64,000 bases of DNA from NCBI RefSeq assembly GCF_019679475.1, contig NZ_JAIEZP010000001.1:3422501-3486500 (forward strand), read 5' to 3'. A model generated the notes under the pieces. The model saw only the letters and a list, made by a program, of their open reading frames with translations. It was not told the DNA's origin and ran no database searches. Shown here piece after piece: positions 7,257 through 15,914 of the stretch (position 1 is its first letter; each line of letters opens with the position of its first letter). The translations under genes and the position numbers were made by a program. Origin of the DNA: Hyphomonas sediminis (GTDB lineage: Bacteria; Pseudomonadota; Alphaproteobacteria; Caulobacterales; Hyphomonadaceae).

Positions 7257-8888
7257 TCACGCCAGCGCCGGTTCCTCCCGCGCCATCGCCGGCTTGCCGA
7301 GGATCATGTCGGCGGCTTTCTCCGCCACCATGATCGTCGGCGCGTTCGTGTTGCCGCCCACCAGCGTTGGCATCACCGAAGCATCCACCACACGCAGGCC
7401 TTCCACGCCGCGCACGCGCAGCTCGCCGTCCACCGGGCTGGCCTCCGTCGCGCCCATCGAAACCGTGCCGACCGGGTGATAGATCGTCTCGCCCTTCTGG
7501 CGGATGAAGGCGTCGATCTCCGCATCGGTCTTCACAGAAGCGCCCGGCATGATCTCACCGGCGGTGAAAGCCTTCAGGGCATTCTGGCGGGTTACGTCGC
7601 GCACCATCTTCACCGACTCCCGCATCACGCGGCGGTCTTCTTCCGTGGCCAGATAATTCGGGTCGATGGCCGGGTGCGCAAACGGGTCATTCGAGGCCAG
7701 CAACACACTGCCCTTGCTTTCCGGGCGCAGCTGGCAGGCGTGCACGGTATAGCCATCCTTCTCCGGCGCGGCATTGCCGTGATCCATCATGATGGCATTG
7801 ACGAGGTGCAGCTGGATGTCTGGCATCGACAGGCCGGGGCGCGAGGAAATGAAGGCCCCCGCCTGAAGGAAGTTATCCGCCCCCGGACCAGTCTGGTTGT
7901 AGAGGTATTGCAGGCCGACGCCCAGCTTCTTCAGGCCCTTCTGCTGCGAATAGGCCGAGATCGGGTCCACCATGTCATGGATGATCGTCACGTCCAGATG
8001 GTCCTGCAGGTTGCGGCCCACGCCGGTGGACTTCACCTTCGTCTCGATGCCCTGGCGCTTGAGTACGTCCGGATCGCCCACGCCCGACAGCTGCAGGATC
8101 TGCGGCGACTGTACCGCCCCTGCCGAGAGGATCACTTCGCGGTCTGCGCGGATCTGGCGGGCCACCCGGCCCTTCCCTTCGGCCACTTCCACGCCAACCG
8201 CCTTGCCCTTCTCGATCAGCACGCGGGTCACCACGCCGGTCGACAGGATCGTCAGGTTGGCGCGCTCTTTCTCGATCGGGCGCAGATAGGCAAAGGAGGC
8301 GCTCCAGCGCCCGCCCTTGAAGATGGTGCGCTGGTAGCGGCCAAAGCCTTCCTGGCTCGCGCCATTGAAATCTTCCGTAACCGGATAACCTGCCTCACGG
8401 CCAGCATCGATGAAGGCCTGGTAAAGCGGGCTCGACATCGGGCTCTCGGTTACGTTCAGCGGGCCTTTGCCACCGTGGAAATCATTGGCCCCGCCCTCAT
8501 AGCTTTCCGACCGGCGGAAGTAAGGCAGCACATCGGCATAGCTCCAGCCCTTGAGGCCCATCTGGCCCCACAGGTCATAATCGCCCGCATGGCCGCGAAT
8601 GTACACCATGCCATTGATGGACGAGGAGCCGCCCCAGCCCTTGCCGCGCGGCCAGTAGAGGCGGCGGTTTTCCATGTGCTGCTGTGGCTCGGTGAAGAAG
8701 CCCCAATTGTGATCGTTGGGCTGCTTGATCAGGCCGCCGACGCCCGCAGGCATCTTAACCATGAGCGAGGTGTCTTTCTTGCCTGCCTCGATCAGGCAAA
8801 CCTTCACATTGGGATCGGCCGAAAGCCGGTTGGCCAGCACGCATCCCGCACTGCCGGCGCCCACAATAATATAATCGAAACTGTCCAT
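7257..8888 (-). CDS. GMC-family FAD-dependent oxidoreductase
   Basis: A 543-residue flavoprotein of the glucose-methanol-choline family. The N-terminal Rossmann motif is VGAGSAG (residues 9-15), followed by the GMC signature GWGGSSSINGMVYIRGH near residue 85. The C-terminal half has the PVGTVSMG segment with a catalytic-type His and the NTNAPTIM motif. These enzymes oxidise alcohols or choline to aldehydes with FAD. It resembles choline or alkanol dehydrogenases, but the substrate cannot be fixed from sequence. GGGAGG lies 8 nt ahead of the ATG. Its 3' end abuts the higBA promoter. Confidence 0.92.
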   Translation of the reverse strand: MDSFDYIIVGAGSAGCVLANRLSADPNVKVCLIEAGKKDTSLMVKMPAGVGGLIKQPNDHNWGFFTEPQQHMENRRLYWPRGKGWGGSSSINGMVYIRGHAGDYDLWGQMGLKGWSYADVLPYFRRSESYEGGANDFHGGKGPLNVTESPMSSPLYQAFIDAGREAGYPVTEDFNGASQEGFGRYQRTIFKGGRWSASFAYLRPIEKERANLTILSTGVVTRVLIEKGKAVGVEVAEGKGRVARQIRADREVILSAGAVQSPQILQLSGVGDPDVLKRQGIETKVKSTGVGRNLQDHLDVTIIHDMVDPISAYSQQKGLKKLGVGLQYLYNQTGPGADNFLQAGAFISSRPGLSMPDIQLHLVNAIMMDHGNAAPEKDGYTVHACQLRPESKGSVLLASNDPFAHPAIDPNYLATEEDRRVMRESVKMVRDVTRQNALKAFTAGEIMPGASVKTDAEIDAFIRQKGETIYHPVGTVSMGATEASPVDGELRVRGVEGLRVVDASVMPTLVGGNTNAPTIMVAEKAADMILGKPAMAREEPALA

Positions 8889-9055
8889 CCTGTTTTCCTC
8901 CCGGCGGCCGGCCGCTTTTTGATTGTTGGCCGTAAACTATCTTCTTCACCGGTCTGCGCAAGAAATTGTCAACGTTCATGAATTATCGGTCAGGCGTGAC
9001 ATTTTGCCTGCATGGCGCTTGGGTGGGGCGCGGCCGGCTGAGCAGGAAGTAAGAC

Positions 9056-9673
9056 ATGACGCGGCCCCTAGCCCAATCTCAGGACGCTGAGTCCGGCCGG
9101 CTTTCGCGCCGCGATCGCCGCGGTTTCAAGCGCGTGGAACTGAAACTCACGGGCCGCTTCCTGGTTGGCGATACCGACGATTTCGAGCTGCGCACCGCCA
9201 ACATGTCCTGCGACGGGGCCTTCATCGTCTCGAAGGAACTCCCCGGCATCGACGAACAGATCGTCTGCTACTTTGATGATGTGGGCCGCGTGGTGGCCAA
9301 TGTGGTGCGCCATTCCCCCGGCGGCTTTGCCGTCCGCTTCCACACCTCCCCCCATAAGCGCGACAAGCTCGCCGACCGCCTGACCTGGCTGATCAACCGC
9401 GACCGGCTGGGCCTGGATGAAGAACGCGGCAGCGAGCGTTATCGCGCCAGCGGCGAAGCCGTCGTGAACCTGTCGGATGGCGGCCAGCTGAAATGCTCGG
9501 TCACCGACATCTCCCTCACCGGCGCCGCCTTCGAGGCTAATGGCAAGCCGCCTTTCGTCGGCGAGAAGGTTTCGGTCGGCAATCTCGTCGGCGAGGTTGT
9601 CCGCGTCACCGGCAACAAGTTTGCGGTGCGCTATATTCACGGCCAAAAGCCCGCCAGCCGGTCAGATGTCTGA
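9056..9673 (+). CDS. PilZ-domain protein with two PilZ-like modules
   Basis: A 205-residue cytoplasmic protein. The first PilZ-like module (about 20-110) starts with RRGFKRVEL, resembling the RxxxR c-di-GMP motif, and has NMSCDGAFI in the place of the second motif D/NxSxxG. A second copy (about 125-195) has SERYRASGEAVV and DISLTGAAF. It probably binds cyclic di-GMP and influences surface behaviour or envelope synthesis. It overlaps the next gene by 8 bp (ATGTCTGA), so the two are translationally coupled. Confidence 0.85.
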   Translation: MTRPLAQSQDAESGRLSRRDRRGFKRVELKLTGRFLVGDTDDFELRTANMSCDGAFIVSKELPGIDEQIVCYFDDVGRVVANVVRHSPGGFAVRFHTSPHKRDKLADRLTWLINRDRLGLDEERGSERYRASGEAVVNLSDGGQLKCSVTDISLTGAAFEANGKPPFVGEKVSVGNLVGEVVRVTGNKFAVRYIHGQKPASRSDV

Positions 9674-10268
9674 AGCCCACGCCCGGCGCCCGAAAGCCTT
9701 CGGCGCCCCCGCCGCCGCGCCTGCCGCGACAGCCCCCAAACCGATCGATCTCTCGCGCATTGATCCGGCCATCTGGCGCCTGCAGGTCCAGGGCACGGTC
9801 CATGGCCCCTATACGCTCGGCCAGCTCCAGCAATTCGTGATCGAAGGCCGGCTGCATCCGGGGTCTCACGTCTCGGCCGCCGAGAACCAGCCCTTCCTGC
9901 CGATCCGCGAAACGCCCCGCCTCACCGAGGCACTCGCCCCCGCCTTTGCCGAGCGCAACCGCCGCCGCGCCGAAGCCTCCAACTATCTGATTGTCGCCCG
10001 CGCCCCGGCCCCGGCCGAAGCCGCCCTCTGGCGCGACCTGCCCGGCTGCCTCGATGGCCTTGGCAAGCATGTCCAGACCATCCCCGGCACCTTCCTGCTA
10101 CGGTCCGCCCGGTCGCTGGCCGAGGTGCGCGCCGCCCTCGCAGAAGCGCTGCCGAAAACCGCGCAAGTCTTCGTCCTGCAGACCCGCGAAGCGCGTCTGG
10201 GCTGGGTCGGGCTTGATGAGAGCATGAACGACACGGTGCGCGCCGTCTGGAACGCGCCGCTGTCCTGA
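9666..10268 (+). CDS. GYF_2-like domain protein of unknown role
   Basis: A 200-residue protein. An Ala/Pro-rich N-terminus is followed at about residues 35-85 by a GYF_2-like module (WRLQVQGTVHGPYTLGQLQQ), a fold usually involved in protein-protein contacts. The remainder (about 105-200) is not recognised. The start overlaps the end of the PilZ gene, and nothing separates them, so they form an operon. It may act with the PilZ protein as an adaptor, which is inference from context only. Confidence 0.7.
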   Translation: MSEAHARRPKAFGAPAAAPAATAPKPIDLSRIDPAIWRLQVQGTVHGPYTLGQLQQFVIEGRLHPGSHVSAAENQPFLPIRETPRLTEALAPAFAERNRRRAEASNYLIVARAPAPAEAALWRDLPGCLDGLGKHVQTIPGTFLLRSARSLAEVRAALAEALPKTAQVFVLQTREARLGWVGLDESMNDTVRAVWNAPLS

Positions 10269-10382
10269 ACCAGGCTCAACCTGTCCCGAAGTGTCCCTGA
10301 TTGTCCCCGGAATGATCCGGAACGTCCTCAAAAATACACGGTTTGATACGCTCCGGGCTCACTTTGCCCCGGAAAGCAACGT

Positions 10383-10913
10383 CTAGCCGAGGCGTTTGAT
10401 TCCCTTGGCATGGCGCTGCCAGTTCTCGACATAGTGGATCGCAGACATCCGGATCACCTGAAGCTGGACCTCTGATACATCTTTGACCACTTTTCCGGGG
10501 GCGCCCATCACGAGCGAGTTGTCGGGGATCTCTTTTCCCTCCGGAATCAGGGCATTAGCCCCAATGATGCAATTTCGACCAATCTTGACCCGGTTGAGGA
10601 TCGTCGATCCCATGCCGATCAGCGTGTCGTCGCCGATTTCGCATCCATGCAGGATTACGCGGTGGCCAACAGTGACATTCTTCCCGATCGTCACCGGCGC
10701 GCCCTTGTCGGTGTGGATCACGGTGAGATCCTGAATATTGGAATTTTCTCCAATGATAATAGGGTCGTTGTCACCGCGCAGGACGCAACCATACCACACC
10801 GAGGCGCTCTCTTTGAGCACCACATTGCCCATCACTTCGGCGCTTCCGGCAATCCAGAACTTCCCCTCACCCGGCAAAGTCGGCGCCACGCCGTCCAGTT
10901 CATAAATTGCCAT
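10383..10913 (-). CDS. Gamma-class carbonic anhydrase family protein
   Basis: A 176-residue left-handed beta-helix protein. Hexapeptide repeats run through most of its length (for example [19 protein letters not shown], then [16 protein letters not shown]). Metal-ligand histidines occur in [16 protein letters not shown]. Proteins of this family hydrate CO2 with zinc or iron, though some homologues have no measured activity. The start at 10913 is preferred over an upstream ATG because GGGAG lies 7 nt before it and the MAIYELDG beginning matches the family. Confidence 0.9.
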   Translation of the reverse strand: MAIYELDGVAPTLPGEGKFWIAGSAEVMGNVVLKESASVWYGCVLRGDNDPIIIGENSNIQDLTVIHTDKGAPVTIGKNVTVGHRVILHGCEIGDDTLIGMGSTILNRVKIGRNCIIGANALIPEGKEIPDNSLVMGAPGKVVKDVSEVQLQVIRMSAIHYVENWQRHAKGIKRLG

Positions 10914-10998
10914 CTCGATCTCCCTTTGCCCGCGCAATCGTTACGCTCGCGGAATGTCACTTAACCGTCCGATAATATTGGTACTGTATAGTCATTGC

Positions 10999-11150
10999 AG
11001 ATTCGGAGAGGCAATGGCTCGATTGGTGCCCATTCTCACCTCACCACCGGAAGCGCCCCTTCCGGCTACGGCGGTGCCGCTTCCAAATCCGGCACCCCGC
11101 ACAATCCCCGCTCCCGTAAGCCGCTGCGCATTTCCGCCAGCGGCTTTTTT
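10999..11150 (+). ncRNA. Structured small RNA or phoH leader ending in a terminator
   Basis: About 150 nt between the carbonic anhydrase and phoH fold into three consecutive hairpins. The first is CCGGAAG/CTTCCGG (11047-11065, loop CGCCC). The second is GGTGCCG/CGGCACC (11073-11096). The third is a strong intrinsic terminator (11118-11150). A -10-like TATAGT at 10987-10992 would start transcription near 10999. It is either an independent sRNA or an attenuated leader of phoH, whose ribosome site begins 13 nt after the T-run. I did not recognise a known RNA family. Confidence 0.55.
11118..11150 (+). terminator. Intrinsic terminator just upstream of phoH
   Basis: 9-bp perfect stem AAGCCGCTG / CAGCGGCTT with an 11-nt loop and a run of six T (11145-11150). 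Confidence 0.85.
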
Positions 11151-11176
11151 CATGCCTGCAGCCAAGGAGGCCTCCC

Positions 11177-11983
11177 ATGGGTAAACGCAATCCTGCCAAG
11201 CGCCTGAAGCACGCCGCGGAGGTTCACCCCTCCGACTGGTTCGAGGCGTCAGCACGCGGAAAAGGGCCACAACTCCATGCCATCGAGGGCGGACGCCGCG
11301 GCTGGCACCCGGATGACGGGGAGACGATCACCAATCTGCAGGCACCCGAGCGCACCCAACGCTACCAGAAAACGGTAAAGCCCCGTTCCGAAAACCAGGC
11401 CCAGCTGATGGCGGCGATGGATACCAGCGCCCTTGTCTGCGCCCTGGGGCCAGCGGGTACCGGGAAGACTTATCTGGCGATCTGCAAGGCGGTCGAAGCC
11501 CTGCAGAAAGGCCGCGTTTCCAAGATCGTCCTCTCCCGTCCCGCCGTCGAGGCAGGCGAGCAGATCGGCTTCCTGCCCGGCGGCATGGAAGACAAGCTCG
11601 CCCCCTACCTGCGCCCGCTCTACGACGCCCTGTCCGATCGCCTCTCCCCCGGCCAGCTGAAGCACATGCTGGCAGAAGGCGTGATCGAGATCGCGCCTAT
11701 CGGCTTCATGCGCGGACGCACCCTCAACAACGCCTTTATTGTCATAGATGAGGCCCAGAACTGCACCTACACCCAGCTCAAGATGCTGCTCACCCGGCTT
11801 GGCTGGCACTCCACCATGGTGATCACGGGCGACCCCAACCAGTCGGACCTGCTACCGGAATTCTCCGGCCTCTCCAAAGCCGCCGAAAAGCTGGAACAGC
11901 TCTCAGGCGCAGCGGTGATCCGGCTTGAAGCGGCCGATGTGGTACGCCATCCGCTGGTCGCGGAAATGCTCGACGTGCTCTGA
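11177..11983 (+). CDS. phoH: PhoH family P-loop protein
   Basis: A 268-residue cytoplasmic protein with the PhoH ATPase core. Walker A is GPAGTGKT at residues 91-98, the conserved GEQIGFLPG follows near 125, Walker B is FIVIDEAQN near 192, and TGDPNQ is the family sensor motif. PhoH proteins bind RNA and ATP and are linked to RNA metabolism and phosphate stress. The basic N-terminal 70 residues are less conserved. A textbook AAGGAGG site precedes the ATG. A hairpin terminator lies immediately upstream, so expression may be attenuated. Confidence 0.92.
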   Translation: MGKRNPAKRLKHAAEVHPSDWFEASARGKGPQLHAIEGGRRGWHPDDGETITNLQAPERTQRYQKTVKPRSENQAQLMAAMDTSALVCALGPAGTGKTYLAICKAVEALQKGRVSKIVLSRPAVEAGEQIGFLPGGMEDKLAPYLRPLYDALSDRLSPGQLKHMLAEGVIEIAPIGFMRGRTLNNAFIVIDEAQNCTYTQLKMLLTRLGWHSTMVITGDPNQSDLLPEFSGLSKAAEKLEQLSGAAVIRLEAADVVRHPLVAEMLDVL

Positions 11984-12009
11984 AGCCGCCGCCCGCGCTT
12001 AACCAGGAT

Positions 12010-12029
12010 GCGGGCCCTCCGGGGCCCGC
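12010..12029 (+). terminator. Possible terminator after phoH
   Basis: Perfect stem GCGGGCCC / GGGCCCGC with a TCCG loop, 27 nt after the phoH stop, followed by TCTCATTT. The T-tract is weak. Confidence 0.45.
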
Positions 12030-12102
12030 TCTCATTTCTGGCCGGCATCTTGGCCTGTTTCTTGCCTCCTGACGGGCAAAAGCCCATTCCCAGGAGGGAA
12101 AA

Positions 12103-13170
12103 ATGTTCAAGAACAGGCTCCAGATCGCCGCTGCGCTCTCAGTTTTCGCCGTTTCGGCGTGTGCCCAGATCGGCACAACGCATGCGCCAATTGTCCCATC
12201 CACGCCCGCGCAAGTCGCTGCGGCGGCGGAAGCCCCAGCCGGCTGGCGTCCATTTTCCGCTGACAGCCCGTGGAACACGAAGATCGCCGCTGACGCAATG
12301 TTCGATCCTGGCTCGCCCGAGTTGATCGCTGCGGCCACAGCCTCCAACGCACTTTACATCAACATCCCCGAATGGACGGTTGCGACCTACTATATCGACA
12401 GCGCAACCACGCCGAAGCGTCCGTTTTTCCCGTACTTCTACGGCGTTTATGGACGGGGCTTTGCGCCGGGGTCGGCAATCCCCGCACCGGATTTCGCCAA
12501 GCCCTCCGGCCCCGACGGCGGCACAGAATTCCTTTCGATGATTGACCCCAAAGCCGGCAAGGCCTGGGAAATGCGCCAGCCTTCCTTCAATGCCGAAGAT
12601 GAAAACTGGCGCGCCAGCTTCGGCGCAGAAGTCGACCTCACCGGAACCGGCGTTCCAACGCCCTGGATGCAGGCAGCCCAGTCAGATGCCCATACCGTGC
12701 GCCCCTCGGGAATTCCGCTGACAGCCGGCCTGATCCGTCTCGACGAGATCAAGGCAGGCCGCATCGATCACGCGCTTGCCTTTGCCTATCCGGCCCCGCG
12801 CACCGGCCAGTTCGTCTCGCCGGCAGCGGATGCGCTTCCGGCATCGGATACCCGTCCAGCCAATCATTTCGGCCTGCCGCTTGGCGCCCGGATTCAGCTT
12901 GATCCAAACTACGACATTGAAAATACCCGTCTCTCGCCCACCGGCAAGGTGATCGCCCGTGCCCTGCAGGAGTACGGCGCCATTCTGGTAGACGATGCCG
13001 GCGCAATTACGCTTTTTGCCGAAGGCTCGCCCACTCAGGTCGACGCGTGGCGTGGTGTGCTGTCGCCAACTGAGCTTCAGCTGCTCTTCACGCCTGACAT
13101 GATGGCAACCAATTTCCGGGTCATCGACACCGGCGAGCCGATGGCAGGCCGCCCCCGGCCGCTGCGCTAG
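12103..13170 (+). CDS. Predicted lipoprotein of unknown function
   Basis: A 355-residue exported protein. The N-terminus has a lipobox (VSAC at about residues 17-20), then a short Ala/Pro spacer and a soluble domain. The domain opens with WRPFSADSPWNTKI, a motif I associate with uncharacterised secreted proteins, and contains several aromatic-rich stretches (PFFPYFYGVYGRGF) and conserved-looking His/Asp (PANHFGLPLGARIQLDP). A carbohydrate-linked role is possible but unsupported. A strong AGGAGGG site precedes the ATG. It stands alone between phoH and the convergent apaG. Confidence 0.75.
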   Translation: MFKNRLQIAAALSVFAVSACAQIGTTHAPIVPSTPAQVAAAAEAPAGWRPFSADSPWNTKIAADAMFDPGSPELIAAATASNALYINIPEWTVATYYIDSATTPKRPFFPYFYGVYGRGFAPGSAIPAPDFAKPSGPDGGTEFLSMIDPKAGKAWEMRQPSFNAEDENWRASFGAEVDLTGTGVPTPWMQAAQSDAHTVRPSGIPLTAGLIRLDEIKAGRIDHALAFAYPAPRTGQFVSPAADALPASDTRPANHFGLPLGARIQLDPNYDIENTRLSPTGKVIARALQEYGAILVDDAGAITLFAEGSPTQVDAWRGVLSPTELQLLFTPDMMATNFRVIDTGEPMAGRPRPLR

Positions 13171-13583
13171 CTCGGCCGGGAGGTTTCGTAAGGACTGTCC
13201 AGCGAGAAAGCCGGAATCCGTGCGACCATCTCCCCGCCTTCGTCATCGACGAGGTCATACGTGCCGCTCATCATGCCCGAAGGCGTGGCAAGCGGCGCGC
13301 CGGACGTATAGCTGAAACGCTGCCCCGGCCCGAGGGTCGGGGTCTGCCCGATTACGCCCTCACCATCGACCGCCTGCAAACGCCCGACCGAATCCACGAT
13401 GCGCCAATGCCGGCGCACGATGGTCCACACCCGGTCGCTCTCATTCTCGACCTCGACCGTATACTGCCACATGAATTTGGCCCGTGCGGGCTCGGATTCG
13501 TCGTGCAGGAATTTCGGCCGCACACGGATGCGAACGCCATCGGTGATGGCTTCATATTGGGGAGGTGCGGGCCGTTTTGCCAT
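13167..13583 (-). CDS. apaG: ApaG domain protein
   Basis: A 138-residue beta-sandwich protein of the ApaG/F-box-associated family. Recognisable stretches are FMWQYTVEVENESD, VWTIVRRHWRIVDS and the glycine-rich GVIGQTPTLGPGQRFSYTSG, then SGMMSGTYDLVDDEG. In enterobacteria ApaG is linked to Co/Mg resistance and diadenosine tetraphosphate levels; the molecular role is unsettled. The frame continues upstream into metZ, but the start at 13583 gives the family length and lies 25 nt after metZ, so the two are likely co-transcribed. Confidence 0.92.
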   Translation of the reverse strand: MAKRPAPPQYEAITDGVRIRVRPKFLHDESEPARAKFMWQYTVEVENESDRVWTIVRRHWRIVDSVGRLQAVDGEGVIGQTPTLGPGQRFSYTSGAPLATPSGMMSGTYDLVDDEGGEMVARIPAFSLDSPYETSRPS

Positions 13584-13608
13584 GCGCGAAGCCTTCCCCG
13601 GCAGAAGT

Positions 13609-14808
13609 TCACAAGCTGTTAAGCGCGCCCAGAAGATCGGCCTCGAGGTCGTCTGCATCTTCCAGTCCGACCGACAGGCGGATCCAGCTGCGGTCGAGCC
13701 CCATCGCTGCCTGCTCTTCATCCGACAGCGCGCGGTGCGTCGTTGTCGAGGGATGGCAGGCGAGCGATTTGGTGTCGCCCAGATTGTTGCAGATATCGAC
13801 CAGCTTCAGCCCGTTGAGGAAACGGAACGCCTCGTCCTGCCCGCCTTTCAGCGAGATGGCGAGCAGCGTACCGCCGGACTTCATCTGTCGCTTGTGGACC
13901 TCGTAGTGTGGATGATCCTTGCGGTGAGGATAACGCACAGCGCGGACGGACGGGTGCGCAGCAACCGCATCCGCCAAGCGCGCCGCCGTGCGGCTTTGCG
14001 CTTCCACGCGCAGCTGCATCGTCTCGAGGCCCTTCAGCACGACCCAGGCGTTAAACGGCGAAGCCGCCGGCCCCATATGGCGCAGCCACGGATCGTACAC
14101 TTCGCTCATCAGCTTTTCATTGGTGAGGATCGCGCCGAGCAGAACGCGCCCCTGCCCGTCCATATGCTTGGTGGCCGAATAGACGACGACATCGGCGCCC
14201 AGTTCCAGCGGGCGCTGCAATACGGGGGTGGCGAACACATTGTCCACCACCAGAATTGCTCCGGCGGCGTGGGCAAGTTTTGCAACCGCTTCAATGTCCA
14301 CGCCATCGAGCAGCGGGTTGGCGGGGCTTTCGATCAGCACCAGCTGGCAGCCCTTGTCGATCTCCCGCTTCCAGGCGTCGAGGTCAGCCCCGTCCACAAA
14401 GGCCGCCTCGATGCCGAACTTCGGCATCTGGTTGGCAATGATCCAGCGGCAGGAGCCGAACAGCGCGGTCGCCGCCACCACCCGGTCGCCGGCTTTCAGC
14501 GGCGCAAGGATCGCGGTGGAGATCGCGCCCATGCCCGAGCCCGCCACGCGGCAGGTCTCTGCGCCCTCGATCAAGGCGAGGCGCTGCTGCAGCATCTCGG
14601 AGGTCGGGCTGCCATAGCGGGAATAGACGAAGCCTTCTTCCTCGCCGGCCATGCGGCGCATCGCCTGCTCCGCCGAGTCGTAGGCATAACCCGAAGTCAG
14701 GTAGATCGCCTCGGAGATCTCGCCATGCTGCGAGCGCATGAGGCCGCCGCGTACCGCTTGGGTCGCCGGTTTCCAGCCCTTCTTGTCGCTGCCCGATGCA
14801 TCGGCCAT
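13609..14808 (-). CDS. metZ: O-succinylhomoserine sulfhydrylase
   Basis: A 399-residue PLP-dependent enzyme of the Cys/Met metabolism family. It converts O-succinylhomoserine plus sulfide to homocysteine in methionine synthesis. Family marks are SRYGSPTSEMLQQRLALIEGAE, GSGMGAISTA, the PLP-lysine in YSATKHMDGQG, and SLACHPSTTTH near the C-terminus. It fits the MetZ group better than cystathionine synthases on overall wording, though related sulfhydrylases cannot be excluded. The start at 14808 (MADASG) is chosen over an upstream ATG that would intrude on the divergent dcd gene. Confidence 0.9.
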   Translation of the reverse strand: MADASGSDKKGWKPATQAVRGGLMRSQHGEISEAIYLTSGYAYDSAEQAMRRMAGEEEGFVYSRYGSPTSEMLQQRLALIEGAETCRVAGSGMGAISTAILAPLKAGDRVVAATALFGSCRWIIANQMPKFGIEAAFVDGADLDAWKREIDKGCQLVLIESPANPLLDGVDIEAVAKLAHAAGAILVVDNVFATPVLQRPLELGADVVVYSATKHMDGQGRVLLGAILTNEKLMSEVYDPWLRHMGPAASPFNAWVVLKGLETMQLRVEAQSRTAARLADAVAAHPSVRAVRYPHRKDHPHYEVHKRQMKSGGTLLAISLKGGQDEAFRFLNGLKLVDICNNLGDTKSLACHPSTTTHRALSDEEQAAMGLDRSWIRLSVGLEDADDLEADLLGALNSL

Positions 14809-14842
14809 GGCTCTGATCCTTGTGTTTCCTGAGCGGGGTCTT

Positions 14843-15898
14843 ATGCCTGAGCCCAACAGGGTGCAAGTGATGGCTGATATTAGCGGGGTTATACCCGACT
14901 TCGAGATTGAAGCGCTGCTGAAAAGCGGGGCAATCCGGTGCGAAGACGCGCCGGAACCGGGCCAGATTCAGCCCGCCAGCCTCGACCTTCGGCTCGCCGT
15001 TGATGCCTACCGCCTCCGCGCCAGCTTCCTGCCGGGCAAGGACCGCACGGTCGCCGAGATGCTGCAGGAGCCGGGCATCCACCTGCACCGGATCGACCTG
15101 ACGCAGCCTGAAGGCGCGGTGCTGGAAACCGGCTGCGTCTATCTCGTGCCGCTGCAGGAATCGCTGCGCCTGCCCGCCGGGCTCTCAGCCCGCGCCAATC
15201 CGAAAAGCTCCACCGGGCGGATCGACGTGTTCACCCGCCTCGTCACCAATCGGGGCCGCGCCTTCGATGAAGTGCCCACCGGCTATTCCGGTCCACTCTA
15301 TCTGGAGGTCAGCCCGCGCACCTTCCCGATCAAGGTGCGCCCCGGTGACCGGCTTGCCCAGCTGCGCTTCAAGAAGAAGAAGCCCGAAACCCTGCGCGAA
15401 AAGGTCGTCTCCATTGATCTTGAGCCGCCCGCCGGCCAGCCTGCGGGTTACCGCGCCAAACCGCATTCCGGCGTGGTGGACCTTCAGGACCTCGGCGCGC
15501 ACGAAGTCAGCCAGTTCTGGGAACCGGTCTATCCCAAGGCAGGCCGCATCGTGCTCAATCCGGAAGAGTTCTACATCCTTGTCAGCCGCGAGACCGTGAA
15601 GGTCGCCGCCAATGAGGCCGCCGAGATGGCCCCCATTGCGCCCGAACTGGGCGAGTTCCGCGCCCACTATGCCGGCTTCTTCGATCCGGGCTTCGGCACC
15701 AACAAGGCCGGCAGCCGCGCCGTGCTCGAAGTGCGCTCGCGCGACGTGCCTTTCATCCTTGAGCACGGCCAGCCCGTCGCCAAGCTGATCTATGAGCCCA
15801 TGACGGAAAAGCCCCGCCAGCTCTATGGCGGGCGGGGCTCCAACTATCAGGGCCAGGGCCTGAAGCTTTCCAAGCATTTCGCGCCAGACGAAGGCTGA
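14843..15898 (+). CDS. dcd: 2'-deoxycytidine 5'-triphosphate deaminase, double-domain form
   Basis: About 351 residues in two dCTP deaminase/dUTPase-fold halves, the long form typical of alphaproteobacteria. It turns dCTP into dUTP for thymidylate synthesis. The first half carries GQIQPASLDLRL and the active-site-like SARANPKSSTGRIDVFTRLV. The second carries PIAPELGEFRAHYAGFFDPG and the VLEVRSRDVPFILEHGQP segment. The ATG at 14843 has GGGG upstream; another at 14870 (MADISG) is equally plausible. Transcribed divergently from metZ. Confidence 0.9.
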   Translation: MPEPNRVQVMADISGVIPDFEIEALLKSGAIRCEDAPEPGQIQPASLDLRLAVDAYRLRASFLPGKDRTVAEMLQEPGIHLHRIDLTQPEGAVLETGCVYLVPLQESLRLPAGLSARANPKSSTGRIDVFTRLVTNRGRAFDEVPTGYSGPLYLEVSPRTFPIKVRPGDRLAQLRFKKKKPETLREKVVSIDLEPPAGQPAGYRAKPHSGVVDLQDLGAHEVSQFWEPVYPKAGRIVLNPEEFYILVSRETVKVAANEAAEMAPIAPELGEFRAHYAGFFDPGFGTNKAGSRAVLEVRSRDVPFILEHGQPVAKLIYEPMTEKPRQLYGGRGSNYQGQGLKLSKHFAPDEG

Positions 15899-15914
15899 CG
15901 CGGAAACGCTACGA

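Noticed and set aside
7137-8981. 614-codon open frame on the plus strand
   Set aside because: Antisense to the GMC oxidoreductase, which has full family motifs and a good ribosome site.
10954-11184. 76-codon frame over the RNA before phoH
   Set aside because: Proline-rich, no ribosome site, and it crosses a strong terminator; the hairpins explain the sequence better.
13399-14832. 477-codon plus-strand frame
   Set aside because: Antisense to metZ and apaG; no recognisable domain.
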